NCBI GenBank assembly: GCA_951802425.1
Contig: OX637799.1
Span: 930,001-994,000 of the forward strand
Direction: 5' to 3'
Source: Clavaria fumosa
Taxonomy: Eukaryota > Basidiomycota > Agaricomycetes > Agaricales > Clavariaceae
DNA: 64,000 bases
Shown here: positions 44,966 through 59,700 of the stretch, one piece after another
Layout of the letters: every line of letters starts with the position of its first letter
Position numbering within the stretch: position 1 is the first letter of the stretch
Program-made: the position numbers and the translations under genes
The notes under the pieces: model-generated
What the model saw: the letters and a program-made list of their open reading frames with translations, nothing else
Databases searched by the model: none
Told to the model about the DNA's origin: nothing

Positions 44966-47900
44966 TTACCTCCCAGAGAGGTTCTGCAGCGTCGTGTATT
45001 CGTAGTACCCACCCCGAAGGGCAATCAACTGGTCATGCGTCCCCGACTCGCTCACTTTGCCCTCCTTGATGAAATATCTACAATCACCTATCTCAGCAAA
45101 AGGCCAAACCAAAAATCGCAGATGACACAACTCACATGCAGTCCGCATTTTGTATCGAGGACAGTCGGTGCGCAATGGCGATCGTCGTTCGGCCCTTGGC
45201 CGCCTTGTCCAACGCATCCTGGACAACCTTCTCAGACGTCGAGTCCAGCGCGGAAGTCGCCTAATCCCCGCAACAACAAAAAAAGCCAATCAATCAACAA
45301 CAACAACAAAAAAGAACAGCGGCAGAAGTGAAGAAAAGCGGCTGCTATTTACCTCATCTAACAGTAACACCTTAGGATTACGCAATAGCGCACGAGCAAT
45401 AGCGATGCGTTCTGCGTAAATGAATCGGCTGGCCGTTAGCACCCGCACGATAATCACGAGGCGAGGAGGGGACCGATAGCGAAGCGAATAGATAATACAC
45501 ACGTTTTTGACCACCCGAAAGCTGAGATCCTTTCCCGCCCACTTCAGTCTCGAAACCACTGCAAAAAAAAAAGGCATCACCCGTCAATACGAATCCACTG
45601 GAAAACCCAACATTGAACGTACTTGGGCAGGGATCTAATGAAGTCAAGGATGTTGGCATCCCTACAGGCAGCCTCTAACTCGTCTTGTGACACTTCAGAT
45701 ATAGGCTTAATAGCGCCGAGCAAAATATTGAACCGGACCGTCCCGGCGTACAACGTCTGTCCAGCAAGCAAGGTGTTCAGCACAAAAAACCGTCTCAAGC
45801 ATCTCAACGAAGACCAAGCACGTACCGGCTCCTGCGAGACCAACGCAAGCTGCTTGCGGTATTCCTGCAAGTTCAACTCGGTGATATTCTCTCCGTCAAG
45901 CTAAACCAAGGCCCTCGCCGTCAGAGACAAGCGCGAACAAGAAGAAGAAGAAAAGAATACGTACGTATATTTGACCCGCTAACGGATCGTAGAACCGCTC
46001 AATCAGTTGAATACTGTATCACCAAGCCAACCGTTAACACAACGCCAAAAAAAAAAAAAAGGAAAACAACGGCGCACATTGTACTCTTCCCAGACCCACT
46101 AGCCCCAACCAGCGCCACGAACGTCCCAGGCTCCACCGTGACCGAAAAGTCCCTCAACACACGCACACCAGGCCGCGTCGGGTACCTAAAGTGGATCCCC
46201 TCAATGCGCAACCGACCATGCAATTTCTCCGGCTCCGGCGTCTTCCCGCTCGTCGACTCAGCGTCGATCTCCGGCACCGAGTCCAGCAGCGTGATGATGT
46301 CCGACGCCGCGCCGCGCGCCGAGGAGATGTCCGGCACGAACGAAAACACGTTGCCCGCTTGGATGGAGCCAAAGGTTGTGCTCTAGAGAGAGTTCAGTCC
46401 ATCAGCATGAGATCACGGCCAACACGCGCACGCGCAAAAAGAGAAAACACGACATACCATAAGCCCAACAAAGAACTGGAACGTACTAAACTCGCCAAAC
46501 GACACCAACCGCGCGCCATACCAAAACACCAGCGCAATCACGAAGAAACTCCCTGCCTGTGTGAACGCGTAGATCAGGTTGCTCCACACCGCCGTGCGTT
46601 TCGCCCGCCGCAGCGGCTCCTCCAGACTCTGGCTGTACAGCTGCAGGCAGTCCTCCTCGCGCGTCAGCGACGCTACCGTCCGGATCGCCCCTGCTGCCTC
46701 GCATGCTAGCTGCGCGGAGGACGCGTGCGATTTCTTGTTCGCCTGGTCTTTGAGCACGACGACACGCTATTGGCGGACTCTTGGGTCAGAACAGAGACAA
46801 CATAGACGACGTGACAGTCTAGACCGGACTCACCAGACGAATATACCCCGCCGACATCAACAACGGCATGCAAGCTAGGCGAGATGGCATCAGCAAGAAT
46901 GATCCAACAAAACCCCACACGGACGCCCTTACCGAGTGCGACGAGCGCGACTTTCCAAATAAAGACGAGACCCAGGACCAGCCCCGAGACCAAAGTGGCG
47001 GCGGCCTGCACGATGCTAATGAAAGAAACCCAATTATTAGGAAGGAAAGAAAAGCAAATCTTCAAGACGACGCACGCTCCGAGAGTAACACCAGCAAGCC
47101 CACTAATCTTTTGCGGGTTATCGCTCAACGTCGACGTCAAGCTACCAGTCTATAAAAGCCGCCATCATCAGCGCCTCACAATCCAAAAAACAGGAAGAGC
47201 AAAAGAAACGCACGCTATTCTCCTCTTTGTCAAAGAACTCTACGTCTTGCCGGACCATGGCCTTAAAGCTCAGCGACCTCAACTTCCGCGTGAGCGCCGC
47301 CGCCGCCCGGCCGAACAGGTAGTTCTGGCACCCAATGGACATGGCCGCGACGATGGCGATGATGAAGAACCTGGGCACCAGAAGAGAAAAAGAATCCAGT
47401 CAGCCATCGAAGGAGACTGCAGAAGATGGAGAACCCTCACCAAAGCGCACTACGATCGCCCTCGTGGCGTCGCACCTTGGGGTCCTGGCTCGAAAAGCCA
47501 ACGATTCCCTTGGCTAACACCACGCGTCAGCTTACAACCAAAAAAAATCAAAAATCAAAAACACACCAAAAGCGATCCCGAAACTCGGATACACCATCCC
47601 CGTCACTACAAAACCCATCCCCGTCAGCCCAATCGCCAAAAAAAAAAAAAGAGACGAGAATAACAACGCACAGATTGCAAACATAGCACCAACCGCATAG
47701 TTCCTCCAAACTTCCTTATTAATCGTGCCCACACGCCTAAACAGGTACCACATCGTGTACGAGTCCTCTCCAGGCCTCCCACCCTGCTCCACATCCCCAT
47801 GTCTCTTCCCCCTCTTCGTACCCGCTGGCGCCGCCGCGCCCCGCCGCTTCTGCTCCAGAATCTCGCTCGCAAGCGACCGCGACGTCTCCCGCCGCTGCAC

Positions 47901-50555
47901 AGGCTGTTCCTCCCTCAACGTCTTCGCCACCCTCTCCTTCTCCTCTTCCTCCAAGTCCTTCTCCTTCTCATCTCCACCCCCGCCCTCCACACTCCCCTCC
48001 GCCGTCGACGGCTCCTCGCTCTCCGCCCCAGCTCCCGCCGTCAACTCCCGCAGCTTCTGCGCCTGCACCAACCGCGCATACGCCCCGTTCTCGTCCTTCA
48101 GCAGCTCCGAGTGCGTCCCTTGCTCCAGCACGCGCCCATCGCCCATCACAAAAATGCAATGCGCATCCTTGATCGTCGACAGCCGGTGCGCAACCGTGAT
48201 CGTCGTCCGCCCCGCCGCCGCCTTGTCCAGCGCGTCCTGCACCACACCCTCCGCCTGCGTGTCCAGCGCGCTCGTCGCCTCGTCCAGTAGCAGGATCCGC
48301 GGGTCTGACACGATCGCCCGCGCGATCGCGATCCGCTGCTTCTGCCCTCCGCTCAGCAAGAACCCGCGCTCCCCCACGAGCGTGTCGTACTTCTCCGGCA
48401 GCTTCTGCACGAAGCTGTCCGCGTTCGCTTTCACACACGCCTCCTGGATCAGCGCCGTCTTCTCCGCCTCTGACGCATGCTCGAAGCGCGTCCCGATCAG
48501 CCCGTGCGCCACGTTCGCGCGGATCGTCGTCGCGAAGAGTGTCGGCTCCTGCGACACCAGCCCGATCTGCGAGCGCAGCCACTTGAGGTTCAGCTCGCGC
48601 AGGTCGGTCCCGTCCAACTTCACCGCGCCGCTCAGCGGGTCGTAGAACCGCTCGATCAGCGCAACCACCGTCGACTTGCCCGACCCAGAGGCGCCCACCA
48701 GCGCCGCCGTCCGGCCCGCCGGGAACCGTAGCGTCAGCCCGCGCGTCACTTGCACCGTCGGCCGCGACGGGTAGTTGAACTCTACATTCTCAAAGGTGAT
48801 CTCTCCTTCAATCTTCTCCGGCTTCAGTCCGGACGGGTCGGCCGAGTCGATGGCGGGCACGCGGTCGATCGTCTGGTACAACTTAGCCGCGGCTGCGCGA
48901 CCGTGGGTGACGGCTGGAATCGTAGCGTCAGTCGAAATAATGGGGCTCTAGAGAAAGGGCATGCATACCTTGCATCTCGGGCGCTAGAAGCGCAATGGAG
49001 AAGGAGCCGATCAGGACGGCCAAAAATACATTGACAACGGTGCCGGCGTCAGCTGTAGTCCAAAAAAGAAACAAAACTGGTCAGAAAAAAAAGTTTGGAC
49101 CGTGGTTAAAGGACTGACCATGCCCCTGATTAATGAGCGTAGTGCCAAATGAGAAGGCTAAAAAAATAAACGGTCGCAATGAGTACGTACACCCGCCGAA
49201 GAGAAGATTGGAGGAGACACGCACTAAGGGCATACCCAGAGTAAATCACAAAGAAGAAGCAAGATAGGGCTGCGCCGTGGCACACGGCGGCCTTGAGGTC
49301 GACGTAAAAGGCATTCTCGACATAAGTATCGTATATCCCTGCGAGGGTGTGCTGCGCGCCAAACGCGTGCGCGGTGCGGATCGTCGAGATGACTTCTTCG
49401 GCGAGCGTACCGCCCTCGGCGATGTGCTTCAGGGAGATCCTGCCCGACGAGAATGTCAGGCCCGTGCTTTGAAAGTTAAGATGAGAGAAGAGAACGTACT
49501 GGAGGTATTTGGACATGAAACGGTTCATGAAACCGGCGGTAATGCCGATGGAGGGCAGGATGGCGAGCAGGGCAAAGGCGAGGCGCCATGACTTGACAAA
49601 CGCGAGGATGTAGCCTGTGAAGAAGGCGGAGATGAAGGCGGCGGAAAGGGCGACTTTCTCCGAGATGCCTTGCTGGACGAGGTCTGTGGGAACATGAGGG
49701 GGGGGGGGACACTTAGGGAAATGATCATAGGATGAACTGACGGGTGTCGGTCTGGATGCGGGTCGCGACCTCTCCGGCGCCGACATTATCGAAGAAGGCG
49801 ACGTCCTGGCGCAAAACGGCCTGGAGGTATTTTTCGCGCAGACGTTTAGAATTGACCTCGCCGGTATAGACCCATATGTTCATGTAAATGAACGTGCATA
49901 CGAACAGGCCCAGGCCTAAAGGAGAGGTTGAGTCAACGGGTGGAAATGACTCAAGGTGACGCATTTAGCGCCGAGGGGACAAAAATAGACAAACGCACCA
50001 ATGTAGACGAGGTAGCTCGCGTCCTTTGCAGCGACGCGCCGGAAATCAGCAGCGGCGTCGTCAATGCTGAAAGAAGGATCAATCTTGGCACGGGCGGTTG
50101 CCTGCGCAAAGCGGACATAGTCTTGAGTGAGATTGCCGAAGAGCAAACTCAGAAGAGGCTAGGGTAGAATTTTAAAAAATCAAAAAAGGAGGTGAGTGAA
50201 TGAGTTTCAGCCACCGGGGTTGATTGGAGCCCCAAACTGACCTGAGCCGCACCACCGGCTATTGCGGCAACGAGACCGATGGCATTGAGGAATAACTCGA
50301 ACTTGGTAGCATAGCTGTCGGGGAGAGACTGAGTGGTTGATAGATGATATGAGATACGATATCCACACACCGAAACATTTCTAAGAAGGCAGTTGGGGGA
50401 GGGTCTGGCTCTTTTTGAGGAGCGAGATCTTTCTGGTCGACGAGCGCGTCTGGGTCATCCTCCTCTATAGGAGAGTCGTGGTGTACGGCTGTCTGTTGAG
50501 AGTCTCTCCAACGGGAGAACATGCCTGATAGACGTTTCTTGTTGTTAGACGCCAT
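44966..50555 (-). CDS. ABCB-type full ABC transporter (Ste6/P-glycoprotein-like)
   Basis: The TM-NBD-TM-NBD layout of a full-size exporter in the plasma or vacuolar membrane, for peptides or drugs. The start is ATG at 50555 ([16 protein letters not shown]). TMD1 is spread over exons from 50330 to about 48930 ([40 protein letters not shown]). NBD1 lies in one large exon (48881-47532), with Walker [10 protein letters not shown] near 48700, LLSGGQKQR near 48350 and [12 protein letters not shown] near 48285. A charged linker and TMD2 follow (about 47740-46490). NBD2 is split over many short exons: GASGSGKST near 46110, QLSGGQK near 45520, KVLLLDE near 45350, ATSALDS near 45255, ending at 44966. 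All catalytic motifs are present, so this is the working copy. I count about 20 introns. The substrate cannot be told from sequence. It is divergent from the kinase gene. Confidence 0.9.
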
Positions 50556-51108
50556 TGTGGGAGTGGGAGGGAGAGGGAGAGAAAGAGAGAGGAAAGAGGG
50601 AACAAGGATGGGGAGAGAGAGTAGAAAAGGAGCTATTTAAGAAGAGAATCCTCCGGGGCCATGCATGATAGTCTGATAAGTCAAAAGAGCTGACGCCGAC
50701 TGAACGGCATACAATTCTCCGAGTGTGAGATTTACTATAAATGGAAATAACTCTGACGTCAACTCAAATGACAAATCGAAAAATGGTACAACCAATCGGA
50801 GTTATTTCCCCTTATCAATTTGTATCATCTCATCTCTCCCTTCTTTTTCCCTCGTGACGTTTCTTTCTCTCTGACTCACCCATATCATCCATCATCACAT
50901 GACTACTATGATGAAACAGGTCATATTATGTAACACTACTACTACTACACTATCACTACCACTAACACTAACAGTAACACACTACACTACACTACACTAA
51001 CACTCCCACTCCGCAACAACGAACGAAAGCAGGGCTTTCTATTCAATCATTATTATCCCTCGAAAACACTCTTTAGTCAACAACAACAACAACAACAACA
51101 ACATTATC
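50556..51108. promoter_or_regulatory. Divergent promoter region, ABC gene / kinase gene
   Basis: 553 bp between two divergent start codons. It holds purine-rich sequence next to the ABC start (50562-50610), pyrimidine-rich CT stretches (50820-50880), and CTA/CAC simple repeats (50935-51005) and an ACA run (51078-51100) before the kinase ATG. CT-rich tracts are common in basidiomycete promoters. I see no specific operator. Confidence 0.55.
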
Positions 51109-53695
<2,587 letters not shown>

Positions 53696-54563
53696 CCGCG
53701 CGACGACATACCCCGACGTCCCTCCCCCCCGCGCGTGCCACCACCCCGCCCCCGACACACACGGAATATCATTACACCCTTAGTTAGACCTCTAGTGCGT
53801 AGCCTACCTGCCCTCCTTTTTTTTCTTCTTCTCTCTCTCTCGTTATTCTGTCCTTTTTTTTTGGTTCGTTTTCCTTTCCATGCGGTACTCAGGCTAGATA
53901 TTTCACCGAGAGGAACCTATCTTTTCTCCCCAGTTTTTTTTGTTCGTACATCAGGAGCGCTATATCCCCCCCCCCCCGTCTGGCTTCCGCCCCCGTAATG
54001 TAGCGGTGTGACATGGTCTACTTACTTACTACCCCTTGCTCGTATATAACCAACCACCCAATCGACACCCACGTAATAGAGTGTGTGTAGCAGGGGGCGC
54101 TCGGCCCGGCAGACACGTCGGCCAACACGTCAGCGCTTCAGCGACAGCCGCACATCCGGGCTTAGATCTCATCTCCGAGACTTCGACGTTTCGACTCCAC
54201 CGTCGTCGCGCACGTGTGCCGCAGTACTGGGTTGTTGCTGCGCTGTGCTGACGGGGGCGGCGGCTCGTGTGCGCGAGAGAGGCAGCGGGAAGGGACGGTC
54301 AGGGTGTGTGTTGTGAGGACCGCGAAGGGCGTGAGATGCAGGCCGCCAACGGACCTTGCCCTGTCTTGTCCTGCTCGCGACGCTCGTCTGTCTTCCCCCG
54401 CACTGGTTGCTGTTGCTAAGTAATAGCCTCGCGGGAGGAGGCGTCGCGTCGCCGCGTGTCCTCGGACAACACATGCGGTATTGGCCCCTGAACGTATACA
54501 AGAACCGTGATCGCGTAATGACCAATGTGGCACCGCTCCTGCCAACCAAAAACGTTACAGTAA
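53696..54563 (+). other. Kinase 3' UTR and G-patch promoter region
   Basis: T-rich stretches and gtgcgtagcctacctgccc (from about 53794) to about 54000 probably form the kinase 3' UTR. Parts recur at 63150-63300. No gene is seen at 54000-54560. Confidence 0.55.
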
Positions 54564-55733
54564 ATGGCCACAGTCACCCACCACATATACTCGCACTACA
54601 ATCCCGAACAACGGGAGGCCCTGCAGCGGCGGCAGACAGGGCAGCTCGCGGGCGCCGCCAGCGCTGACGGCGACGCCGCCTGGGCGGCCGAAACGCCCTT
54701 TGGCGCCCGCCCGCGCCTCGCTCCGCCGCCCCAGTTCGTGCGTGCGGTCGTGCCCGACGGAGAATGGAGGGCCGCGAGCGCCGCGAGCTCGCGTTCTCGC
54801 CCCCGCTCTTCTGCTTCGGCCCCTGGGGAGGACGTCGCGTCGTGGTACAGATCGCTGACCAGCGCCAGCCGAGCGCCGCGCTCTAGGCCATCCGCGCCGC
54901 CGCCTCCGCCCTCGCCCCCGGCCGAACCCACCACCCCGCCGCAACAGCCCAGGGAACAACGCACCCGCCACAACTGGTTCATCTGGAACGCGATCCAATC
55001 CGAGCCACCCCCCGCACGCAGCGCCCCGCGAGCGGACACGCTGCCCGACCGGCTCGCGCGGAACCCGCCGCCGCTGCCCCACGAGCGGCGCGTCGCGCCG
55101 CCGGTCTGGCTTGCGCTCCGCCCGTCTAACAGGGGCTTTGCGATGCTCCGGCGGCGTGGGTGGAGGGAGGGCCAGGGCGTCGGCGCGAGGATTCATGGAC
55201 CTGCGTTGACCCCTGCGGGGCTGGCTGCTCGTGGGAAGGAGGAAGAGAACGTCGAGAGCGGCAGAGGAAAAGGCAGACGAAAGGCGCGTGCTGATCCGAG
55301 CCCGCCCACTGGTAACATAGAAATCATCGATCTCACGATGTCCGACGACGATGCCTCGGACGAGGACGACGCTCTTTTAGGCAACGGCGACGACGGCAAC
55401 GAGAGTGAGGACGACCTCGTTCCACTCCGCCCATCCACGGACCCCAGCCCCGACCGCGACCCCTTCGCGCCCAAAGAGCTCCTCACCCCGCTCCCCATCG
55501 TGCTGAAAGCCGACCGCCTCGGGATCGGGCTGAAAGCAAAGACGGAGGGCCCGTACCGTGCATCGCGCCGACGCGTAACACACAGCGCGGCCGCGCTCGC
55601 GGCGCACCGCAGGGCGGCAGAGGCCCTCCGCCAGACACAGCGCGAGCTTGGCAAGGGACGCCGTGCATTTCTGAAAGCGAGGAAAGGCGAGGAGGAGAAG
55701 AGGAAGGCGACGCTTATGTATTTGAATGGATAG
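54564..55733 (+). CDS. G-patch domain protein, likely RNA-binding/helicase cofactor
   Basis: An intronless frame of 389 codons. The middle (about codons 190-220: NRGFAMLRRRGWREGQGVG) fits a G-patch, a glycine-punctuated helix that in this class docks on DEAH/DEAD helicases in splicing or ribosome assembly. It is preceded by a Pro/Ser/Ala-rich disordered region and followed by an acidic stretch (IDLTMSDDDASDEDD) and a basic C-terminus (RASRRRVTHSAAA; coiled coil to LMYLNG) that also occurs in other small G-patch proteins. The start MATVTHHIYSHYNPEQ is the first in-frame ATG. The 3' end of this gene recurs as a fragment at 61256-61320. Confidence 0.7.
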   Translation: MATVTHHIYSHYNPEQREALQRRQTGQLAGAASADGDAAWAAETPFGARPRLAPPPQFVRAVVPDGEWRAASAASSRSRPRSSASAPGEDVASWYRSLTSASRAPRSRPSAPPPPPSPPAEPTTPPQQPREQRTRHNWFIWNAIQSEPPPARSAPRADTLPDRLARNPPPLPHERRVAPPVWLALRPSNRGFAMLRRRGWREGQGVGARIHGPALTPAGLAARGKEEENVESGRGKGRRKARADPSPPTGNIEIIDLTMSDDDASDEDDALLGNGDDGNESEDDLVPLRPSTDPSPDRDPFAPKELLTPLPIVLKADRLGIGLKAKTEGPYRASRRRVTHSAAALAAHRRAAEALRQTQRELGKGRRAFLKARKGEEEKRKATLMYLNG

Positions 55734-55749
55734 ACTGTCTGTTTCTGGC

Positions 55750-56400
55750 CAGGCAAACTTTTCTTAAAGAAGTCCAATTGCATTCTTCTATAAGGATGAC
55801 AATCCGTAGTGAGGATACCAATGCGAAATTTACTTCTTTCAAAGAAAAATTGTCACTTCGAGAGAAAGCGAAAATGGAAGAGAGTAGACGAGTCGAAACA
55901 ACGCGTAGAGTTCGGGCGCGTCTTCCTGGCAGCGCAGGAAGGCCGCATGCGCCTGGCACGCTCAGGACAAAGGAGCGCGTGCGCCACAGCGCGGATGACC
56001 GCCTCTGTGACGCTGCGCGCGTGGCCCGGGTGCCAAGCGACGAAGTTATAATAATCGTCAGATCGACGGGCACTGACTTGGATCTCGCGAGCCTCCGGCG
56101 CGCCTTCTGACAAGTTCTGTATCGAGTCGTGCGTGATCCTGGACCACACAGCAGTGGCGTGTTGACGGCGACGTCCGCGCAGTGGTGGCACACCAGCATC
56201 AGGCACGAAAGCGTCAGCGGGTCCTCTTCCTCTGTGGGGCGCATGCTAATGACGAAGATGGAGTAAAGCAGCTGGCCGGGGAGATGCTGCACAGGCGATG
56301 CGACTACAGCTCCTCCTTGCGCTGGTTGAGCAGCAAGGCCAAGCAATCATCCGAGTCGCCCAGCAGCTGGATGTTGCCCCATCATCATCATGTGTTGGAA
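55750..56400 (-). pseudogene. F-box protein fragment, copy 1
   Basis: On the minus strand it contains the agaricomycete F-box N-terminal block (LLYSIFVISMRPTEEEDP then LMLVCHHCADVAVNTPLLC, about 56270-56150) and SKSVPVDLTI (about 56080). It then jumps near 55915 into sequence that in copy 2 lies at the far 3' side of the gene (61340-61440). The leucine-rich part is deleted. It overlaps no other gene and converges on the G-patch gene. Confidence 0.75.
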
Positions 56401-56765
56401 TTGGGGAAAGAGTAGGAGTAGAGGTCGTGTAAGGTGGTCGAGTACGATTGGTTGTCAAGTCTTGTTCACTCGGCATACGCACGACGGCATGGCTATTGAA
56501 GCCAGCGGGAGAAAAATGTCGCTCAACGTGACCGCGAGTATGCCTTATCTCTTGCCTCGAACTGGGCATGATAATAATGATTTGAACGGTTTCCGTTGCA
56601 AGGACAAGGACAGGATGTTATTGGCAGAGTGCTATATGGACAACAACATCGTGAGGGAGCGAAATAGCATTAGGCGCGCAAAGCATCCGTTCACACGCCA
56701 CCACGAGGCGTCCGTGCCTTCCTTCGCACAAGCAGAGACACCCCGGTGGCCTACGCACCCAAGTC
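56401..56765 (+). other. Upstream region of the GTPase gene
   Basis: The left part (to about 56460) is related to 63310-63360, again part of the kinase/F-box duplication. No supported gene; the likely promoter of the GTPase gene lies here. Confidence 0.5.
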
Positions 56766-59700
56766 ATGGCGACAAATGACATGGACAAAGCTATTGAAAT
56801 CCGATCAAAGTGTTCTCATTTTCGCATCCTCATTATTGGTAGAGCCAATGCTGGCAAAACCACCATTTTGAAGAAAATCTGTGAAACAACGGATGACCCC
56901 AAGATTCTTGACCCCCGTGGAGAAGAGGTGGGTAGAGTCTTCTAGGTTGCCAATTGCAAGTACTTAATAGCGTACACATTGATGGCTAGATCGACATATC
57001 CCTCATAGAGCCCTCCAGAGAGGTGTGCTACAGACATGGCATCTTAGAATTGAGCGTTGACGGCTTGCTTTAGCGTGGACTCCACAACATCGAAAACCAA
57101 ATGGTATTCTCAAGCAATCCGCAATTTATATTCCATGACTCCCGTGGATTTGAGGCGGGCGGCGAAAATGAATTGGAATCTGTGCAACAATTTATTGAAA
57201 ACCGAGCGAAAAAGCCTAATCTGGCAGAGCAACTACATGCTATCTGGTGCGATTAATATATGATCTTTTTCAATGATTGATTTTTGGATCTTCTGAATCC
57301 AGGTATTGCCTCCCCGCTGACAATGCCAGACCATTGGACTATGCAGACGAGATTTTTTTCAAAGAGTGCGGTGTTGGCAATGGTCAGTGAAATATCTCTT
57401 GTCACTGTGGTGCTTCCATTGACCTGCCTCAAAGTTCCTGTCATTGCCATCATCACAAAATTCGATGCTCTCATCAGCACTGCGTTCCGTGATCTCCGCA
57501 AGACTAAGAATATCAAGGAAGCAAGGCACGAAGCTCCAGACCTGGCGGACAAATACTTGGAAGAGTGGTACATTCAACCCTTGTGTGCGGCAAAGTACAA
57601 GCCCAAAAGGCATGTGCACCTATCAGGTGATTTCTTCCAGGTAGCATGGAGCACGGCATACCCTGCTAACAATACTTTTTTAAATGCAGATCTGCAAAAG
57701 AAAGACACGAATTGCTCGACATTAGTTGAAGAGACAGCTGCTGCCATTGATGATGATGCACTAAAGTTGTTATTTGTTTCAGTCCAGCAAAATAATCTGG
57801 ACATCTGTGTCAACTTGGCTGTGGAGAGGTGAATGTCTTGCTCACTTGGTGAAATTGATGCGAGCTCAACTTAACCATTGTCAGGGGACTTCGGGGTGGT
57901 GAGCACATGCGTGAACCTTGACCGTCGCTGTGCCTTACATCAATATTGCACCAGCATTGCCAACAAATGACCTACCCAGACTGATACGTTGTGTATTGGT
58001 CTGGTTCCCACATACTTGGGTGAATCTTACAAAACCTTTGGTACAAGATCATACATTTCTTCTTACCTTCCCTTTATGTTTGTCCATCCAGCGGGAGGTG
58101 AGCTTCCCATTCCCATCCTCAATTCCCAGGTACTAATCTGCTCAATTTGGCTTTCAACCATGACAGTGGGTAAGCATCTGATTTTTGTGTTCGTGCTGGC
58201 CATGAACGTACTCATGAGTAGTGTCGCCTTTGCAAACCTCGCAGGAAGTGTGTATCATGCCTATGTCTCTACTTATTTAGCCCCGCTCATCACCATGCTT
58301 TGTCTCTGTCATGTTCACAGTATGTAAGTGCCTGTCTCCTGCGTAGCATCCCGGTCAGGTTTGCTCACCGCTGTGCTCTCTGTGTGCGGTCTCCACAGTC
58401 CGTGAGTGCTTGCTTCCTGCGTCGCATCTCAATCAAGTTTCCTCACCGCCACACTCCGTGTGTGCAATCTTGACAGTCTGTGTGTGCCTGCTTCCTGCTC
58501 ACATCCCAATCAAGTTTGCTCACTGCATTCTCTGTGTGCGATCTCCACAGAAAGTGAGTGCCTGCTTCCTGTGTCGCATCCCAATCTCGTTTGCTCACCA
58601 CCTCACTCTGTGTGCAATCTCCACAGCCCGTGAGTGCCTGCTTCCTGCGTCACATCCCAATTGAGTTTGCTCACCACCTCACTCTGTGTGCAATCTCCAC
58701 AGCAAGTGAGTGCCTGCTTCCTGTGTCACATCCCAATTGAGTTTGCTCACCACCTCATTCTGTGTGCAATCTCCACAGCTAGTGAGTGCCTGCTTCCTGC
58801 GTCGCATCCCAATTGAGTTTGCTCACCACCTCACTCTGTGTGCAATCTCCACAGCTAGTGAGTGCCTGCTTCCTGCGTCGCATCCCAATTGAGTTTGCTC
58901 ACCACCTCACTCTGTGTGCAATCTCCACAGCTTGTGAGTGCCTGCTTCCTGTGTCACATCCCAATTGAGTTTGCTCACCACCTCACTCTGTGTGCAATCT
59001 CCACAGCGAGTGAGTGCCTGCTTCCTGCGTTGCTTCCCAATTGAGTTTGCTCACCACCTCATTCTGTGTGCAATCTCCACAGCAAGTGAGTGCCTGCTTC
59101 CTGTGTCACATCCGAATTGAGTTTGCTCACCACCTCACTCTGTGTGCAATCTCCACAGCCTGTGAGTGCCTGCTTCCTGTGTCGCATCCCAATTGAGTTT
59201 GCTCACCACCTCACTCTGTGTACAATCTCCACAGCCCGTGAGTGCCTGCTTCTCCCAATTGAGTTTGCTCACCACCTCACTCTGTGTGCAATCTCCACAG
59301 CCTGTGAGTGCCTGCTTCCTGTGTCGCATCCCAATTGAGTTTGCTCACCACCTCACTCTGTGTGCAATCTCCACAGCGAGTGAGTGCCTGCTTCCTGCGT
59401 CACATCCCAATTGAGTTTGCTCACCACCTCACTCTGTGTGCAATCTCCACAGATTGTGAGTGCCTGCTTCCTGTGTCACATCCCAATTGAGTTTGCTCAC
59501 CACCTCACTCTGTGTGCAATCTCCACAGTCTGTGAGTGCCTGCTTCCTGTGTCACATCCCAATTGAGTTTGCTCACCACCTCACTCTGTGTGCAATCTCC
59601 ACAGTTTGTGAGTGCCTGCTTCCTGCGTTGCATCCCAATTGAGTTTGCTCACCACCTCACTCTGTGTGCAATCTCCACAGTCTGTGAGTGCCTGCTTCCT

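Noticed and set aside
55853..56206. Several opposite-strand frames of 100-200 codons across 54500-56500 and 51000-53700
   Set aside because: They overlap well-supported genes on the other strand and arise from GC-rich codon bias. No domain is visible in them.
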